Source: Proteiniphilum sp. X52
Lineage (GTDB): Bacteria; Bacteroidota; Bacteroidia; Bacteroidales; Dysgonomonadaceae
Reading direction: 5' to 3'
DNA: 64,000 nt
Assembly (NCBI RefSeq): GCF_003712195.1
Contig: NZ_RDSD01000004.1
Coordinates: 155,780-219,779, forward strand
A model generated the notes under the pieces. The model was not told where the DNA came from. It searched no databases and was given only the letters and a program-made list of their open reading frames with translations. Positions within the stretch are counted from its first letter, which is position 1. The number at the start of each line of letters is the position of its first letter. This document shows positions 1 through 10,510 of the stretch, piece after piece. Both the position numbers and the translations under genes were made by a program.

Positions 1-365
1 TCGGAAATTATGTCTCCGTTTTGATTCCTATTTGTATATATCGGAGGTCTCTGACTTTTGAAATTGTAAACATTCTGAATGTCAACATAGAGGTTGAGCA
101 GCCATCTATTAAAATAGAACTCCTTGTCAACCCGGACATCGAGTTGATGCGAATCGCTCAGCCTTAGCGTATTGAAGCGGGAGTAGTCAATATAAGCCTG
201 GTTTGTCACCTCCCACGCTTCCCTATCCGATGAGAGCGATTCATCAATAGGGGAATAGGGGGCCCCTCCCGCATATCTCCATCTGGCCGCAATGTTCCAA
301 TTATTTGCGATACAATATCCCGCGATAAGATTGAGCAGGTGCCTGGTATCCCAATTCCTGTCAAT
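1..365 (-). pseudogene. C-terminal fragment of a TonB-dependent outer-membrane receptor
   Basis: Reading the minus strand from 365 down to the left edge gives an open frame with features of the last strands of a Bacteroidota TonB-dependent receptor barrel: WDTRHLLNLIAGY, then RYAGGAPYSP, LDVRVDKEF, and LYVDIQNVYNF. The frame runs off the window to the left, so the true C terminus is not seen. On the upstream side it meets an in-frame TAG at 366-368, and no receptor sequence continues beyond it in any frame. Plug and most of the barrel are therefore missing on this side. I infer a receptor gene cut by a rearrangement or insertion at about 366. It points away from the GH29 gene and is unlikely to be part of the pectin locus. 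Confidence 0.6.
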
Positions 366-368
366 CTA

Positions 369-674
369 TGCATTTTGCCGGGATTTACCTTACTGCCACC
401 ACCTGTTCGAACTAGAGAACAAAATACAACCCTACTTTGTTTGAAAATTGAAACTCTTTCTCTTTTAATCACTCTTCGAGGAGTTGCTTTTTTAACATCA
501 AAGCACGGCAAGGATGTAAGTTCAATTAACCAATGCAACTTAAAGGGGGGGAGGGGGAAGCAGGCAGCATAATTTTTTCGGAGTTGAATATCAATAAGAA
601 TCTTGAACAGAATGATGGCTATAATTAGGGTTTGAATAGTCGAGCAAACTAATACTAAATCAACAACATACAAA
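369..674. other. Intergenic stretch before GH29, no gene recognised
   Basis: About 300 bases between the broken receptor and the fucosidase. Short frames exist on both strands but have no signal peptide, domain or neighbour that supports them. A G-run (GGGGGGGAGGGGG, near 545-557) is notable. I see no clear promoter box for the fucosidase here. The left part may be foreign DNA that broke the receptor gene, but I do not recognise it. Confidence 0.4.
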
Positions 675-2312
675 ATGAAAGCTATTAAGAGTTTATTTAT
701 TATTGTTTTATCTGCGGTTCTTTTCATCTCTTGTAAAGTGTCACCACACGAGTCAATGATGGAGGGGAAGTATGAACCTACTTGGGAATCACTCTCCCAA
801 TACGGAGAAGCTCCGGAATGGTTCCAGGATGCGAAGTTCGGTATTTGGGCACATTGGGGCCCGCAATGTCAGCCGGAACAAGGTGATTGGTATGCGCGTG
901 GGATGTATGACGAAGGGGGAGACCAATATGGCTGGCATGTTCAAAATTACGGCCACCCGTCCGAGTTTGGATTTAAAGATGTGATTAATCTCTGGAAAGC
1001 GGAAGAGTGGAATCCTGATCAGTTAATGGCATTATACAAAAAAGCAGGAGCCAAATACTTTTTCACCTTAGGCAATCATCACGATAATTTTGATTTGTGG
1101 GATAGCAAGCATCAACCTTGGAATTCCGTAAACATGGGACCGAAGAAAGATATCGTCGCGGGTTGGGAAAAAGCAGCTCGTGCAAACGATTTATATTTTG
1201 GCGTCAGCATACATTCGGCTCATGCCTGGACTTGGTATGAAACAGCTCAAAGATCAGATAAAGAGGGTCCCAAGGCAGGAATTCCTTATGATGGAAAAAT
1301 GACGAAAGAAGATGGAAAAGGAAAATGGTGGGAAGGGTATAACCCTCAGGATTTATACGTTCAAGATCACCCATTAAGCAAGAATAGTGAAGACACTCAC
1401 ATGATTCATAGTCAGTGGGGATGGGGAAATGGAGCCTCTATCCCCTCGCAGGAATATTCTCAAAACTTCTTTGACCGGAATGTTGATATGATCAATAAGT
1501 ACAATCCAGATTTGGTATACTATGATGACACGAGTATGCCTCTTTGGCCTTTTAGTGATCAGGGGTTACGTGCTGTGGCCCATTTCTATAACAAGAGCTT
1601 GAGAGAAAACAATGGGAAAAACGAGGCAGTGGTTTTCGCTAAAATTTTAACCGATGAACAAAAAGAGTGTTTAGTGTGGGATGTGGAAAAAGGCACTCCT
1701 GACCAAAAGCAGGATAAACCATGGCAAACATGCACTTGCCTGGGGCATTGGCATTATGATGAAAGTGTTTACAACAATGATTGGTATAAACCGGCCAAGA
1801 CTGTCGTGCACATGTTAATCGATATTATCAGTAAAAATGGTAATATGTTGTTAAGTGTGCCAATGAAGGGTAATGGAACCATAGACGATAAGGAACAGAA
1901 GATATTGGAAGATATGGCATCCTGGATGGAAGTGAATGAAGAAGCCGTATTCGGAACCAGGGTGTGGAAGATATTTGGTGAAGGACCTGTAGCCGAAGCC
2001 TCCAACCCCCTCCATGCGCAAGGATTCAACGAAGGACGACATGCCCCCTATACTTCGGAAGATATCCGTTTTGTAACAAAACGGAATATTTTATATGCCC
2101 ATGTATTGGCCTGGCCGGAGAGTGATAAAGTGACAATAAAATCATTGGCTAGGGGCAGTTCTTTGCTGGAAGGGTCAATCAAAAAAATCTCGATGCTGGG
2201 GAGTAATGAAGAAATATCATTCACTGAAACTTCGGATGGATTAGTGGTTGATCTGCCTAAAGGTGTAAAACCAAATGAAATTTCATTTGCCTTGAAAATT
2301 AATTGTGACTAA
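675..2312 (+). CDS. GH29 alpha-L-fucosidase, lipoprotein
   Basis: Predicted exo-acting retaining alpha-L-fucosidase of family GH29, 545 residues. The N terminus is a lipoprotein signal (hydrophobic run, then LFISC with Cys20), so the enzyme is probably anchored to a membrane. Family features include WFQDAKFGIWAHWG near residue 48, GAKYFFTLGNHHDNFDLWDS around 125-145, and NPDLVYYDD, in which Asp284 or Asp285 is the probable nucleophile. The tail after about 440 looks like the usual C-terminal beta-sandwich. It stands alone, about 500 bases upstream of the pectin-locus regulator. L-fucose occurs on rhamnogalacturonan and xyloglucan side chains, so a role beside the pectin locus is plausible but not proven. 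Family call firm; linkage specificity unknown. Confidence 0.85.
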   Translation: MKAIKSLFIIVLSAVLFISCKVSPHESMMEGKYEPTWESLSQYGEAPEWFQDAKFGIWAHWGPQCQPEQGDWYARGMYDEGGDQYGWHVQNYGHPSEFGFKDVINLWKAEEWNPDQLMALYKKAGAKYFFTLGNHHDNFDLWDSKHQPWNSVNMGPKKDIVAGWEKAARANDLYFGVSIHSAHAWTWYETAQRSDKEGPKAGIPYDGKMTKEDGKGKWWEGYNPQDLYVQDHPLSKNSEDTHMIHSQWGWGNGASIPSQEYSQNFFDRNVDMINKYNPDLVYYDDTSMPLWPFSDQGLRAVAHFYNKSLRENNGKNEAVVFAKILTDEQKECLVWDVEKGTPDQKQDKPWQTCTCLGHWHYDESVYNNDWYKPAKTVVHMLIDIISKNGNMLLSVPMKGNGTIDDKEQKILEDMASWMEVNEEAVFGTRVWKIFGEGPVAEASNPLHAQGFNEGRHAPYTSEDIRFVTKRNILYAHVLAWPESDKVTIKSLARGSSLLEGSIKKISMLGSNEEISFTETSDGLVVDLPKGVKPNEISFALKINCD

Positions 2313-2329
2313 AAGGAGATGAGAACAAA

Positions 2330-2600
2330 GCTTTTACTTCTAATTTTTTCTTTCCAATGGGTAGCCCTCATGCCTTTTTTTGCCATGCCCTTGCTTGCGT
2401 ATACGGTTTGCCGGAACAGAATCGCCCCGCTTTACTTCAGATATACCTCTGCATAAAGCGCTTATGCTTATATCCAAGACTCTGTGTACGACACTTTATC
2501 CGCCGTAAGCCAAACTAATGGCTTCTACGGCAGCATAGCGACGTTTCTGCCGTTCATCCCTCTTGTCAAAGAACTCTTTCTTATGTCCGCACTAATGAGC
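2330..2600 (-). pseudogene. ISAzo13-like transposase remnant
   Basis: Minus-strand translation gives HKKEFFDKRDERQKRRYAAV, EAISLAYGG, a TAA stop, then SVVHRVLDISISALCRGISE and NRIRKQGHGKK in the same frame. This order (DERxxRxxAAxEA, a short helix-turn-helix ending in RGIxE, then RIRxxGxGxK) is the N-terminal part of ISAzo13-type transposases. The frame has one internal stop and ends at a TAG near 2333. No catalytic domain is present. It is a dead relic filling the gap between GH29 and the regulator. A + strand frame starting at 2319 that resembles a signal peptide is the shadow of this relic. The family name is from memory of the motif pattern. Confidence 0.55.
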
Positions 2601-2710
2601 TGTTTCATTTCTTAACCTATTGGTTTGGACAAAGATGAATATTATGATTGAGTTTGATTGCTTATTTTTTTATTAATAAAAATCGGCTATTTTTACCGAA
2701 TATTTTTATG

Positions 2711-2718
2711 TATCTTTG
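2711..2718 (+). promoter_or_regulatory. Candidate -7 box of the HTCS gene
   Basis: TATCTTTG fits the Bacteroidota sigma-ABfr -7 consensus TAnnTTTG and lies about 110 bases before the regulator's start, in an AT-rich stretch. A matching -33 TTTG is not evident at the usual distance. Confidence 0.4.
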
Positions 2719-2831
2719 TTTTAAATGGTAAGTTGTTTTCTTATGATACCTACCACCCCTCTATTTACCGTGATAAGGGTGTATGGGTAGCTACTTCTAC
2801 AAATTGCACAGGGATTCTATGAGGCATCATA

Positions 2832-5800
2832 ATGAAAAAAAGTATCTTTATATTTATATTTTTGTCATTTCTAACGCAAAATAACGCGCAAGACATCGTT
2901 GTAACCGAACTGCCTAATTTAGACCAACTCCCCAACAGTGAAGTAAAATGTTTCTTTCATGATTCGGAAGGGTATATGTGGTACGGGACGGAAGGTGGTG
3001 GCTTATGCCGTGACGACGGGTACATGGTAAATACATTCCGGGCCGATATCAATACACCCAAACTTTTGGAAAGCAACAGCATTACATGCATCACGGAAGA
3101 TAAAGAGCAAAAAATATGGTTTGGCACAAAACGCGGGGCTTATATTCTGGACAAAAACGATTATTCAATCATCCCGGTTCCCGACCCGGAAATCAAGAGT
3201 TGGGTAATAAGAGCAATAAAAGCCACAAGTGACGGATCAATATGGATATCTTTAGGAAATTATCTTTATAGGTACGGCTCTTCAGGAGCGAGAATCGCCA
3301 GATATGAAATAGAATGGAAGGGAGAATTCAGTGAAATCAGAAATATATATGAAGATAACAATGGTACTGTCTGGATGATGCAATGGAGAGGCAACCTGTA
3401 CCGACACGATGCAACAAAAGATAGTCTAATTCCCTATTTGTCATGGCCGTATGAAGGATTCCCTACATGCATTATAAAGGACGTCTCCACCCCCTATTAT
3501 TGGATTGGCACATGGGGACACGGCATTGTTCGTTTCGATCCCGGTGAAAAAGATCCCCAAAAGATGTTTTCAGCCCAATCTGCCACCAACATGAATATTC
3601 CTACTGCCGGAAAACGAATCTATAATATTGTACAGGATAGTATAAAAAATAATATCTGGATTACTACTGCCGATAATATACAGGCTTATGAAATAGATAA
3701 GGACATATTACGCCAAATAGACTTATCCGGGATCCTGCCAAAACACAGAAAAATAGCTGGGAACAATATACTGTGTGATCGCCTGGGAAACGTTTGGGTG
3801 GCCGATCTTTATCTGAATTCCGTGATTATCTCTTTTCTATCCAACAGAATTGGAAGATACCAGATACTTGAATTGGAAAAAGAATTGAATGTCCCTGTAT
3901 ATCCTACTGCAATAACCAACGAGGGGGATTATTTCTGGCTGAAACAAAGATATGATGGAGGATTATTTGCTTATAATCCCAAAGATAAAAATCTGTTAGC
4001 CTATAAAAGTAACAGATTATCCACCTTCTTTGAAGAATGTCCGGATTCCGGGGGACTCCATATCGTGCTCAATGATTCTATCATTCTACATGCCTATCAT
4101 GACGGCAAAGAGATATTCCGAACTCCAATCTATACATTATCCGGACAAGAGGGGGAACGCATCCGCACCTTACACAATGATAATAAAGGTAACTTATGGG
4201 TAGGAACAACCTATCACCTATACCGATACGATCTGACAACAAATAAATTACACAAAGAGTTGGCAGATATCGGCATCATCAACAAAATTATCACTTCCGA
4301 TAGTGGGGATATCTATCTCACCACAGAATCGGAAGGATTTTGGAGAATATCCCAGGGAAAGGTTGTTTACAAATACAATACTGAAGAAAATTATCTGGAT
4401 TTAGCTATTACTCCGGATAAAAATGTCTGGTTCTGTACACAATCGGGGAATGTCTATTGCTATTTGCCGGCAACGAACCAAACAGCCTGTAAAACATTGG
4501 ACTGCGGATTAAATGGTGATATTGTATCTGAGGTCGAGACTGATAACGAAGGAAATGTATGGATGCTAACTGCACGGAAATTAATAATATATAGTCCTGA
4601 AAAGCAGACTTACAACCTGATACATTCGCATAATCCCTCCATCTCTTTCAATAATTTCCTGGCTTTAAGGAAAGGGATAAACGGCAAAATGTATGCAGGC
4701 GGAATAGGAGGGATTGTCGAGCTCAATCCACAAGAACAACTAAGTGAGGATACTGGTAAAAGACCTATTCCAATCAGTTGGACATTTATTAAAGTCAATG
4801 ACAATATCAAGCTACCCAGTGGAAAAAGCAACAAAATAACGTTAAAACCCAATGAGCGGAATGTAGAACTCTTTTTCTCCACTTTCGACCCTCTCAATAC
4901 AAACAGGATACGCTATGCTTTCCGGTATAAAGATGCAGGTGAAAGCTGGAATCAATTACCTCCCCAGCAAAACAGCATTTATCTGACAAGATTGGCAAAA
5001 GGGAAGCATGAAATAGAGATAAGGGCGACCGATTCAAACGGTATTTGGAGTGAAACTGTATCCACATTCTTTATCCATCGTCTCCCGGCGTGGTACGAGA
5101 CCCGCCTTTCATATACACTGTATTTCCTGCTTCTGGCCATAACCATTCTGTTTTCTATTGAAAAATACCTCAAATACCGGCACGAAAAACACCGTAAACA
5201 AATGGAGGATCAGATGGCACAAATGAAATATCGTTTCTTTACCAATATAAGCCACGAATTACGAACCCCTTTGACATTGATAATTACTCCCCTCGATAGT
5301 ATTATCCGGAAAGTTGCAGATGTAAAACTCAAACAACAGTTGGAGTCGATCAGCCGGAATGCACACAATCTATTGGAACTCTTTAATCAACTGCTTAATT
5401 TCAGAAAGATAGAAATGGAGGGAGAGGCGCTATACTTATCCAAAGGGGATGTGAAGGATTTTACTTTTTTACTCTATGAAAATTTCCGGTTGGTGGCCGA
5501 AGAAAAAAAGATCGATTTCGAATATCAGTCTGCGATCGACTCTTTTTATCTATATTTTGATGCGGAAAAATTAAAAAAAGTTATTAATAATCTGCTTTCG
5601 AATGCATTCAAGTTTACAGGTGTCAACGGTTCCATTATCCTGTCCGTAAAGAAGGAAAGGAGTAATAACCGGGATTATGTGGTAATTAGAGTGAAAGATA
5701 CCGGCAGAGGTATTCCCACACAGGAAATCCCAAGGATTTTCGAGCGTTTCTATCAGGTAGAGAATCATGATGGCAACACTATAGGCAGTGGCATTGGGCT

Positions 5801-6731
5801 CCATCTGGCAAAAGAATATGTCGACATGCATGAGGGGGAGATCACTGTCGAGAGTGAAATAAATAAGGGCTCCACCTTCTCCATCTATCTACCCACTGAC
5901 CTGAAACCAGCGGTAGAAACTATCCATACTGTTGTAGAAGGAAACCAAGACCAGTCTTTCATCATTCAACCCGATCTTTCAAAAAAAATATTGATCGTAG
6001 AGGATAACGATGAATTCCGGACTTATCTCAAAAGCGAACTAAACCAGTATTACACCGTCTTTGAGGCAACCAACGGTCTTACAGGTGAGTCAGAAGCGAT
6101 AGACAAAGAACCGGATGTAATTATCACCGATCTGATGATGCCCGGTATTAACGGCGTAGAACTCTGCAAAAGAATAAAGAACAATATCGAGATATCCCAT
6201 ATTCCGGTCATACTGCTCAGCGCCAATGATGATATTGAATTCAAAAAACAGGGATATAAAGAAGGTGCAGACGCCTATATTTCAAAACCATTCCTCTGGG
6301 AAATTCTTTTATCCCGTATAGAGAACCTGATGCACCAGGCGTTGCAACGAAAACAGGATTTCGGGAAGAAAACCAAAATCAATCCGGATCAAATTACCAT
6401 TTCCAAGGCAGATGAACTTTTTGTAACGAAAATAATAACCTTAGTCGAAAAGAATCTCGACAACTCAGAATATTCAGTGGAAAATTTCAGTCAGGACATG
6501 TGCATGAGCAGGGCAAACCTCTATCGAAAAATTAATTCTATCACCGGGCTTACTCCGTCAGAATTTATCCGAAGCATACGCTTAAAGAAAGCTGCCGAAT
6601 TAATTAAAGAAGGTATCTACCCTGTTATAGAAATTGCAGAAAAAGTCGGTTTTAACACGCATAGCTACTTCACTAAATCTTTCAAGGAGATGTTTGGAAT
6701 GCCTCCTATCGATTATCAGAAAAAAGGATGA
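2832..6731 (+). CDS. Hybrid two-component system regulator (HTCS) of the pectin locus
   Basis: One-protein sensor, kinase and transcription factor, 1299 residues, the usual HTCS length. Order: signal peptide 1-19; periplasmic double beta-propeller with repeated W(Y/F)GT and GxxWV motifs, about 30-690; Y_Y_Y-type domain to about 755; one membrane helix about 758-780; HisKA with FFTNISHELRTPLT (His808 phosphoacceptor); HATPase about 900-1020 with NNLLSNAFKFT and GSGIGL; receiver about 1050-1165 with Asp1100 in DVIITDLMMPG; and a C-terminal AraC-type HTH from about 1186. These proteins bind an oligosaccharide in the periplasm and activate the adjacent SusC/SusD operon. Here that is the operon starting at 7222, so the ligand is inferred to be a rhamnogalacturonan fragment. 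All key residues are present. Confidence 0.95.
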   Translation: MKKSIFIFIFLSFLTQNNAQDIVVTELPNLDQLPNSEVKCFFHDSEGYMWYGTEGGGLCRDDGYMVNTFRADINTPKLLESNSITCITEDKEQKIWFGTKRGAYILDKNDYSIIPVPDPEIKSWVIRAIKATSDGSIWISLGNYLYRYGSSGARIARYEIEWKGEFSEIRNIYEDNNGTVWMMQWRGNLYRHDATKDSLIPYLSWPYEGFPTCIIKDVSTPYYWIGTWGHGIVRFDPGEKDPQKMFSAQSATNMNIPTAGKRIYNIVQDSIKNNIWITTADNIQAYEIDKDILRQIDLSGILPKHRKIAGNNILCDRLGNVWVADLYLNSVIISFLSNRIGRYQILELEKELNVPVYPTAITNEGDYFWLKQRYDGGLFAYNPKDKNLLAYKSNRLSTFFEECPDSGGLHIVLNDSIILHAYHDGKEIFRTPIYTLSGQEGERIRTLHNDNKGNLWVGTTYHLYRYDLTTNKLHKELADIGIINKIITSDSGDIYLTTESEGFWRISQGKVVYKYNTEENYLDLAITPDKNVWFCTQSGNVYCYLPATNQTACKTLDCGLNGDIVSEVETDNEGNVWMLTARKLIIYSPEKQTYNLIHSHNPSISFNNFLALRKGINGKMYAGGIGGIVELNPQEQLSEDTGKRPIPISWTFIKVNDNIKLPSGKSNKITLKPNERNVELFFSTFDPLNTNRIRYAFRYKDAGESWNQLPPQQNSIYLTRLAKGKHEIEIRATDSNGIWSETVSTFFIHRLPAWYETRLSYTLYFLLLAITILFSIEKYLKYRHEKHRKQMEDQMAQMKYRFFTNISHELRTPLTLIITPLDSIIRKVADVKLKQQLESISRNAHNLLELFNQLLNFRKIEMEGEALYLSKGDVKDFTFLLYENFRLVAEEKKIDFEYQSAIDSFYLYFDAEKLKKVINNLLSNAFKFTGVNGSIILSVKKERSNNRDYVVIRVKDTGRGIPTQEIPRIFERFYQVENHDGNTIGSGIGLHLAKEYVDMHEGEITVESEINKGSTFSIYLPTDLKPAVETIHTVVEGNQDQSFIIQPDLSKKILIVEDNDEFRTYLKSELNQYYTVFEATNGLTGESEAIDKEPDVIITDLMMPGINGVELCKRIKNNIEISHIPVILLSANDDIEFKKQGYKEGADAYISKPFLWEILLSRIENLMHQALQRKQDFGKKTKINPDQITISKADELFVTKIITLVEKNLDNSEYSVENFSQDMCMSRANLYRKINSITGLTPSEFIRSIRLKKAAELIKEGIYPVIEIAEKVGFNTHSYFTKSFKEMFGMPPIDYQKKG

Positions 6732-7221
6732 TAGTCAATTTTGGAACTTCAATATAATAAAATCCAACATGAGAGTTACTATCCTGACAGGGATAGGACG
6801 AACTTTGCCTTGGCTCTAATTTTACTCCTACAACTGATCTAATCTGAAAAATAGATAGACCAGAGGATGCTTATGAAAAATAAATCTCATTTCAATAGGA
6901 AGTGAATAATTGAAAATATGTGTTTGTATTATTTACCAGAGAACATTTAAACTCCTAATAAACAAAAACTTAATAAATATATAGATTTTATTAATGCAAC
7001 ATTTGTTACATTGTTTGCAACATACCAAACAGTCTAACTGGGGTCAGCCATTCTATATTTGCATTGTTTATTTTAATTTTAGAAACAATAAAAAACATAT
7101 GATATAACCTCTTCATTGAAATTAACCGTTTTTATGTTTCCAGGAAGACAGTGTTGACTATGGCTGTTGGCGGTTTCATGAGCGATTTTTTAATTATTTA
7201 TCTAAATGAATAAAAAATGAA
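6732..7221. promoter_or_regulatory. Regulatory region before the first susC
   Basis: 490 bases without a gene, AT-rich, between the HTCS gene and susC. It must hold the HTCS-responsive promoter. TATATTTG at 7054-7061 fits TAnnTTTG but has no well-spaced TTTG partner. The last roughly 35 bases before the start closely resemble the leader of the third susC (31258-31293). No direct-repeat HTCS operator could be picked out by eye. Confidence 0.3.
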
Positions 7222-10200
7222 ATGAGAAGTAAGAATTTTTATCTGAAAACGAGGGTACAGATCCTCTCTGTGCTATTCTGCGTTATCTTTTCATTTATAC
7301 AGACAGCGTCTGTGAATGCAAGAGGTAACAGCATGCAACAACAGGTGAATAGAGTAACCGGAAAAATAGTAGATGAGCATGGCGAAACTATTATTGGAGC
7401 TAATATCATGACAGAAGACGGCAAAACCGGGACTGTCACCGATATGGATGGTAATTTTACATTAAACGTTCCATACGGAACAAAGTTATTGATTACTTAT
7501 ATAGGGTATGAATCGGAAACTATTGAAGCTGCACCGGGAAATATCCGGGTTGTCTTGCGGGAGAGTTCAGTTATGTTGGAAGACGTGCAAATCGTCGCTT
7601 ACGGGGCACAGAAGAAAGTAACCGTAACAGGTGCTATTGCGGCCGTACAGGGGGAAGAACTTTTAAGAACACCTACCAGTGCGGTATCCAATGTATTATC
7701 TGGTCTCGTAAGCGGGATTACTTCGGTACAATACTCCGGTGAACCGGGAGCCGATGCAGCGGAAATATTTATCCGCGGAAAAGCGACGTGGGAAAACGCC
7801 AGACCTCTGGTACAGGTAGATGGGGTTGAAAGAAGTTTTAACGACATCGATCCGAATGAAATAGAGAGTATAACCGTGCTTAAAGATGCGTCGGCTACCG
7901 CTGTATTCGGTGTACGGGGTGCAAATGGGGTTCTGTTGATCACAACCAAAAGGGGAAAAGCAGGGAAGGCCAAAATATCTTTCAGTACATCGGCTAGTAT
8001 GGCTACACCCACTAAAATGGTCGAGTTGGCAGATGCATATCAGTACGCCACTTTTCACAATCAGATGAGAAGGAATGATGGTAGGGATCCGCAATTTTCC
8101 GATGCTGTCTTAAAGAAATTCCAGGATGGCTCCGATCCGATCCGTTTCCCTAACACCAATTGGTTGGACTATGTGATGAAGGATGCAACCTTGCAAACAC
8201 AGCATAACGTGAATATTTCCGGGGGTACAGAATCGGTGCGCTATTTCGTTTCAGCTGGTGTGCACACCCAAGGAGGTCTTTTTAAACAATTCGACCTGCC
8301 CTATGACCTGTCATATCAATACGACCGGTACAACTATCGGTCAAACCTCGATATCGATGTCACCGAAACGACCACACTATCGGTAAATATCGGGGGAAAT
8401 GTGGATAACGCGCACAGACCCTTTACAGGACAAGGAAGTAGCGGTATGGTAAGAAGTATCTATTGGTCAACCCCTTTCTCCAGCCCCGGTCTGGTAGACG
8501 GCAAGCTGGTGAGAGCTGCCACAGATTATACCGATGGTGTGAATTTACCGTTTATCGGTGGAAACGGGATGACCGATTATTACGGAAAAGGATTTATGGC
8601 TACAAGCCGAAATGTACTGAATACGGATCTTATGCTGAATCAACAACTGGATTTTATCGCCAAGGGGCTTTCCTTTAATATAAAAGGCTCTTACAACAGT
8701 ACATTTTATGCAAACAAAGAGGTCAGCGCCGCAATAGCTACCTATACGCCGGTATTACAAGCTGACGGAACGATGGCCTACAAGAAAAGTGGTGAAAACG
8801 CCCAACCATCCTACGTGGAAAGGCGTGGAAAGGCACGTGACTGGTATATGGAAGCAGCCTTCAACTACGCACGGAGCTTTAACAGCCACAATATCAGCGC
8901 CCTGGCTCTCTACAACCAGTCAAAATCTTACTACCCCAGTCAATTTTCAGATATACCAACCGGCTATGTCGGACTTGTGGGGCGTGTTACCTATGACTGG
9001 AGAAACCGGTATATGGCGGAATTCAATATGGGGTACAATGGCTCTGAAAACTTTGCTCCGGAGCGTCGTTTCGGCTTCTTCCCCGCAGGTTCGGTCGGCT
9101 GGACTACCAGTGAAGAAAGTTTTTGGGAAAATATTAAACCCGTCATCAATTATATGAAACTCCGGGCTTCATGGGGATTGGTAGGGAACGATAAAGTGGG
9201 AGGAACCCGGTTTATGTACACCGATGACCCTTATCTGATCGGTTTAGAGGCACTTCATAACCGCTCAAACCAAGCACCTGTCAACTGGGGATACTATTTT
9301 GGCACAAACCGTAATACGCTACTGGGTGCACGGGAATCAGCCCGGAACAATCCTTATGTATCGTGGGAAAAGGCCTTCAAACAGAATTACGGTATCGACA
9401 TCAGTATTATCAATGAGCGGTTGAGCGGAAGCTTCGATTATTATACCGAAAATCGTACTGATATTCTTCTCCGTGATGGAACAGCCCCCTACATCATTGG
9501 GTTTTCAACCCCATACGCCAATCTGGGGGAAGTGAGAAGTTGGGGATATGAGATCTCATTACGCTGGGAAGACAGGATAGGCAGCGATTTCCGCTATTTT
9601 GCAAGACTGAATCTATCCAACAACCAGAATAAGATCATAGAAAGGAAAGAGACACCTCAGAATCATGACTGGCTGTATCAGAAAGGGCACCGCATCGGAG
9701 CCAACAGATTATATGAATTCTGGAGATTTTATGATGAACAGACTCCGGAACTGTACGAAAAAACTTTCGGCACTCCCTTTCCTGACCATGGACTCGTTCT
9801 CCAACCGGGTGATGCAGTATTCAGAGACTTGAATGGTGACGGCAAAATCGACACGGAAGATCAGAGTTATGCAAATGGTTATACCGAAGATCCGGAATAT
9901 CTTGCCGGGCTCATTCTGGGGTTCAGCTGGAAAAACTTTAGTTTGTCTACCCAGTGGACAGGTGCATGGAAAGTGAGCCGCGTGTTATCAGATGTTTTTG
10001 CAAAACCGTTTACAAGTAATAGTAGCCAGAGTGAAGGCGGTTTGTTGGCTTACCATGTGCACAATACTTGGACCCCAGAGAATCCATCACAAGACGCAAA
10101 ATACCCACGTGCGACTTGGGATGCTGCAACAAATAACTACAGAGGATCGACCCTTTTCGAAGTAAATTCAAGTTATTTACGGCTGAAGAGTATGGAGATC

Positions 10201-10386
10201 GCCTATAATCTTAAATTACCGTTTATGGAAAGGATCAATCTAAACTCCTGTGTAGTCTCACTGAGCGGATACAATCTTCTCACTTTTACCGATTTTATTT
10301 GGGGCGATCCGGAATCAAGGGCCAGCAATGCACCTACCTATCCTTTGCAGAAGACTTACTCTATGAGCCTCAAACTCGGATTCTAA
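7222..10386 (+). CDS. SusC-like TonB-dependent transporter 1
   Basis: Outer-membrane TonB-dependent oligosaccharide importer, 1054 residues. It has an N-terminal signal segment (to about residue 33), a carboxypeptidase-regulatory-like domain about 43-118 (VTGKIVDEHGETIIGANI, GTVTDMDGNF), and a plug with LVQVDGVERSFNDIDPNEIE, ITVLKDASATAVFGVRGANG and ITTKRG. The beta barrel ends in the usual terminal aromatic (SLKLGF). It is followed at 10511 by its SusD partner and is the first gene after the HTCS, so it should be the main induced transporter of the locus. Substrate is inferred from the downstream RG-I enzymes, not from the protein itself. Confidence 0.95.
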   Translation: MRSKNFYLKTRVQILSVLFCVIFSFIQTASVNARGNSMQQQVNRVTGKIVDEHGETIIGANIMTEDGKTGTVTDMDGNFTLNVPYGTKLLITYIGYESETIEAAPGNIRVVLRESSVMLEDVQIVAYGAQKKVTVTGAIAAVQGEELLRTPTSAVSNVLSGLVSGITSVQYSGEPGADAAEIFIRGKATWENARPLVQVDGVERSFNDIDPNEIESITVLKDASATAVFGVRGANGVLLITTKRGKAGKAKISFSTSASMATPTKMVELADAYQYATFHNQMRRNDGRDPQFSDAVLKKFQDGSDPIRFPNTNWLDYVMKDATLQTQHNVNISGGTESVRYFVSAGVHTQGGLFKQFDLPYDLSYQYDRYNYRSNLDIDVTETTTLSVNIGGNVDNAHRPFTGQGSSGMVRSIYWSTPFSSPGLVDGKLVRAATDYTDGVNLPFIGGNGMTDYYGKGFMATSRNVLNTDLMLNQQLDFIAKGLSFNIKGSYNSTFYANKEVSAAIATYTPVLQADGTMAYKKSGENAQPSYVERRGKARDWYMEAAFNYARSFNSHNISALALYNQSKSYYPSQFSDIPTGYVGLVGRVTYDWRNRYMAEFNMGYNGSENFAPERRFGFFPAGSVGWTTSEESFWENIKPVINYMKLRASWGLVGNDKVGGTRFMYTDDPYLIGLEALHNRSNQAPVNWGYYFGTNRNTLLGARESARNNPYVSWEKAFKQNYGIDISIINERLSGSFDYYTENRTDILLRDGTAPYIIGFSTPYANLGEVRSWGYEISLRWEDRIGSDFRYFARLNLSNNQNKIIERKETPQNHDWLYQKGHRIGANRLYEFWRFYDEQTPELYEKTFGTPFPDHGLVLQPGDAVFRDLNGDGKIDTEDQSYANGYTEDPEYLAGLILGFSWKNFSLSTQWTGAWKVSRVLSDVFAKPFTSNSSQSEGGLLAYHVHNTWTPENPSQDAKYPRATWDAATNNYRGSTLFEVNSSYLRLKSMEIAYNLKLPFMERINLNSCVVSLSGYNLLTFTDFIWGDPESRASNAPTYPLQKTYSMSLKLGF

Positions 10387-10510
10387 TTAATTACTCAGTG
10401 ATCGATGGCACTATCATTCAATGATGTAAACAAATAAAATAATCGTACGAAACAAGCATGATAATATGCGAGTTCCATACGACCATAATGTAAAAATTAA
10501 ATATTATCGT

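Noticed and set aside
395..425. TTCGAAC-like string resembling a tRNA T-loop
   Set aside because: No flanking 5-bp stem on either strand and no acceptor or anticodon arm nearby.
2319..2453. 45-codon + strand frame with a signal-peptide look (MRTKLLLLIF)
   Set aside because: It is the antisense shadow of the transposase relic, with no family features and no continuation.
7054..7061. TATATTTG as the susC 1 promoter
   Set aside because: Fits TAnnTTTG but there is no TTTG at the right distance, and AT-rich DNA gives such matches by chance.
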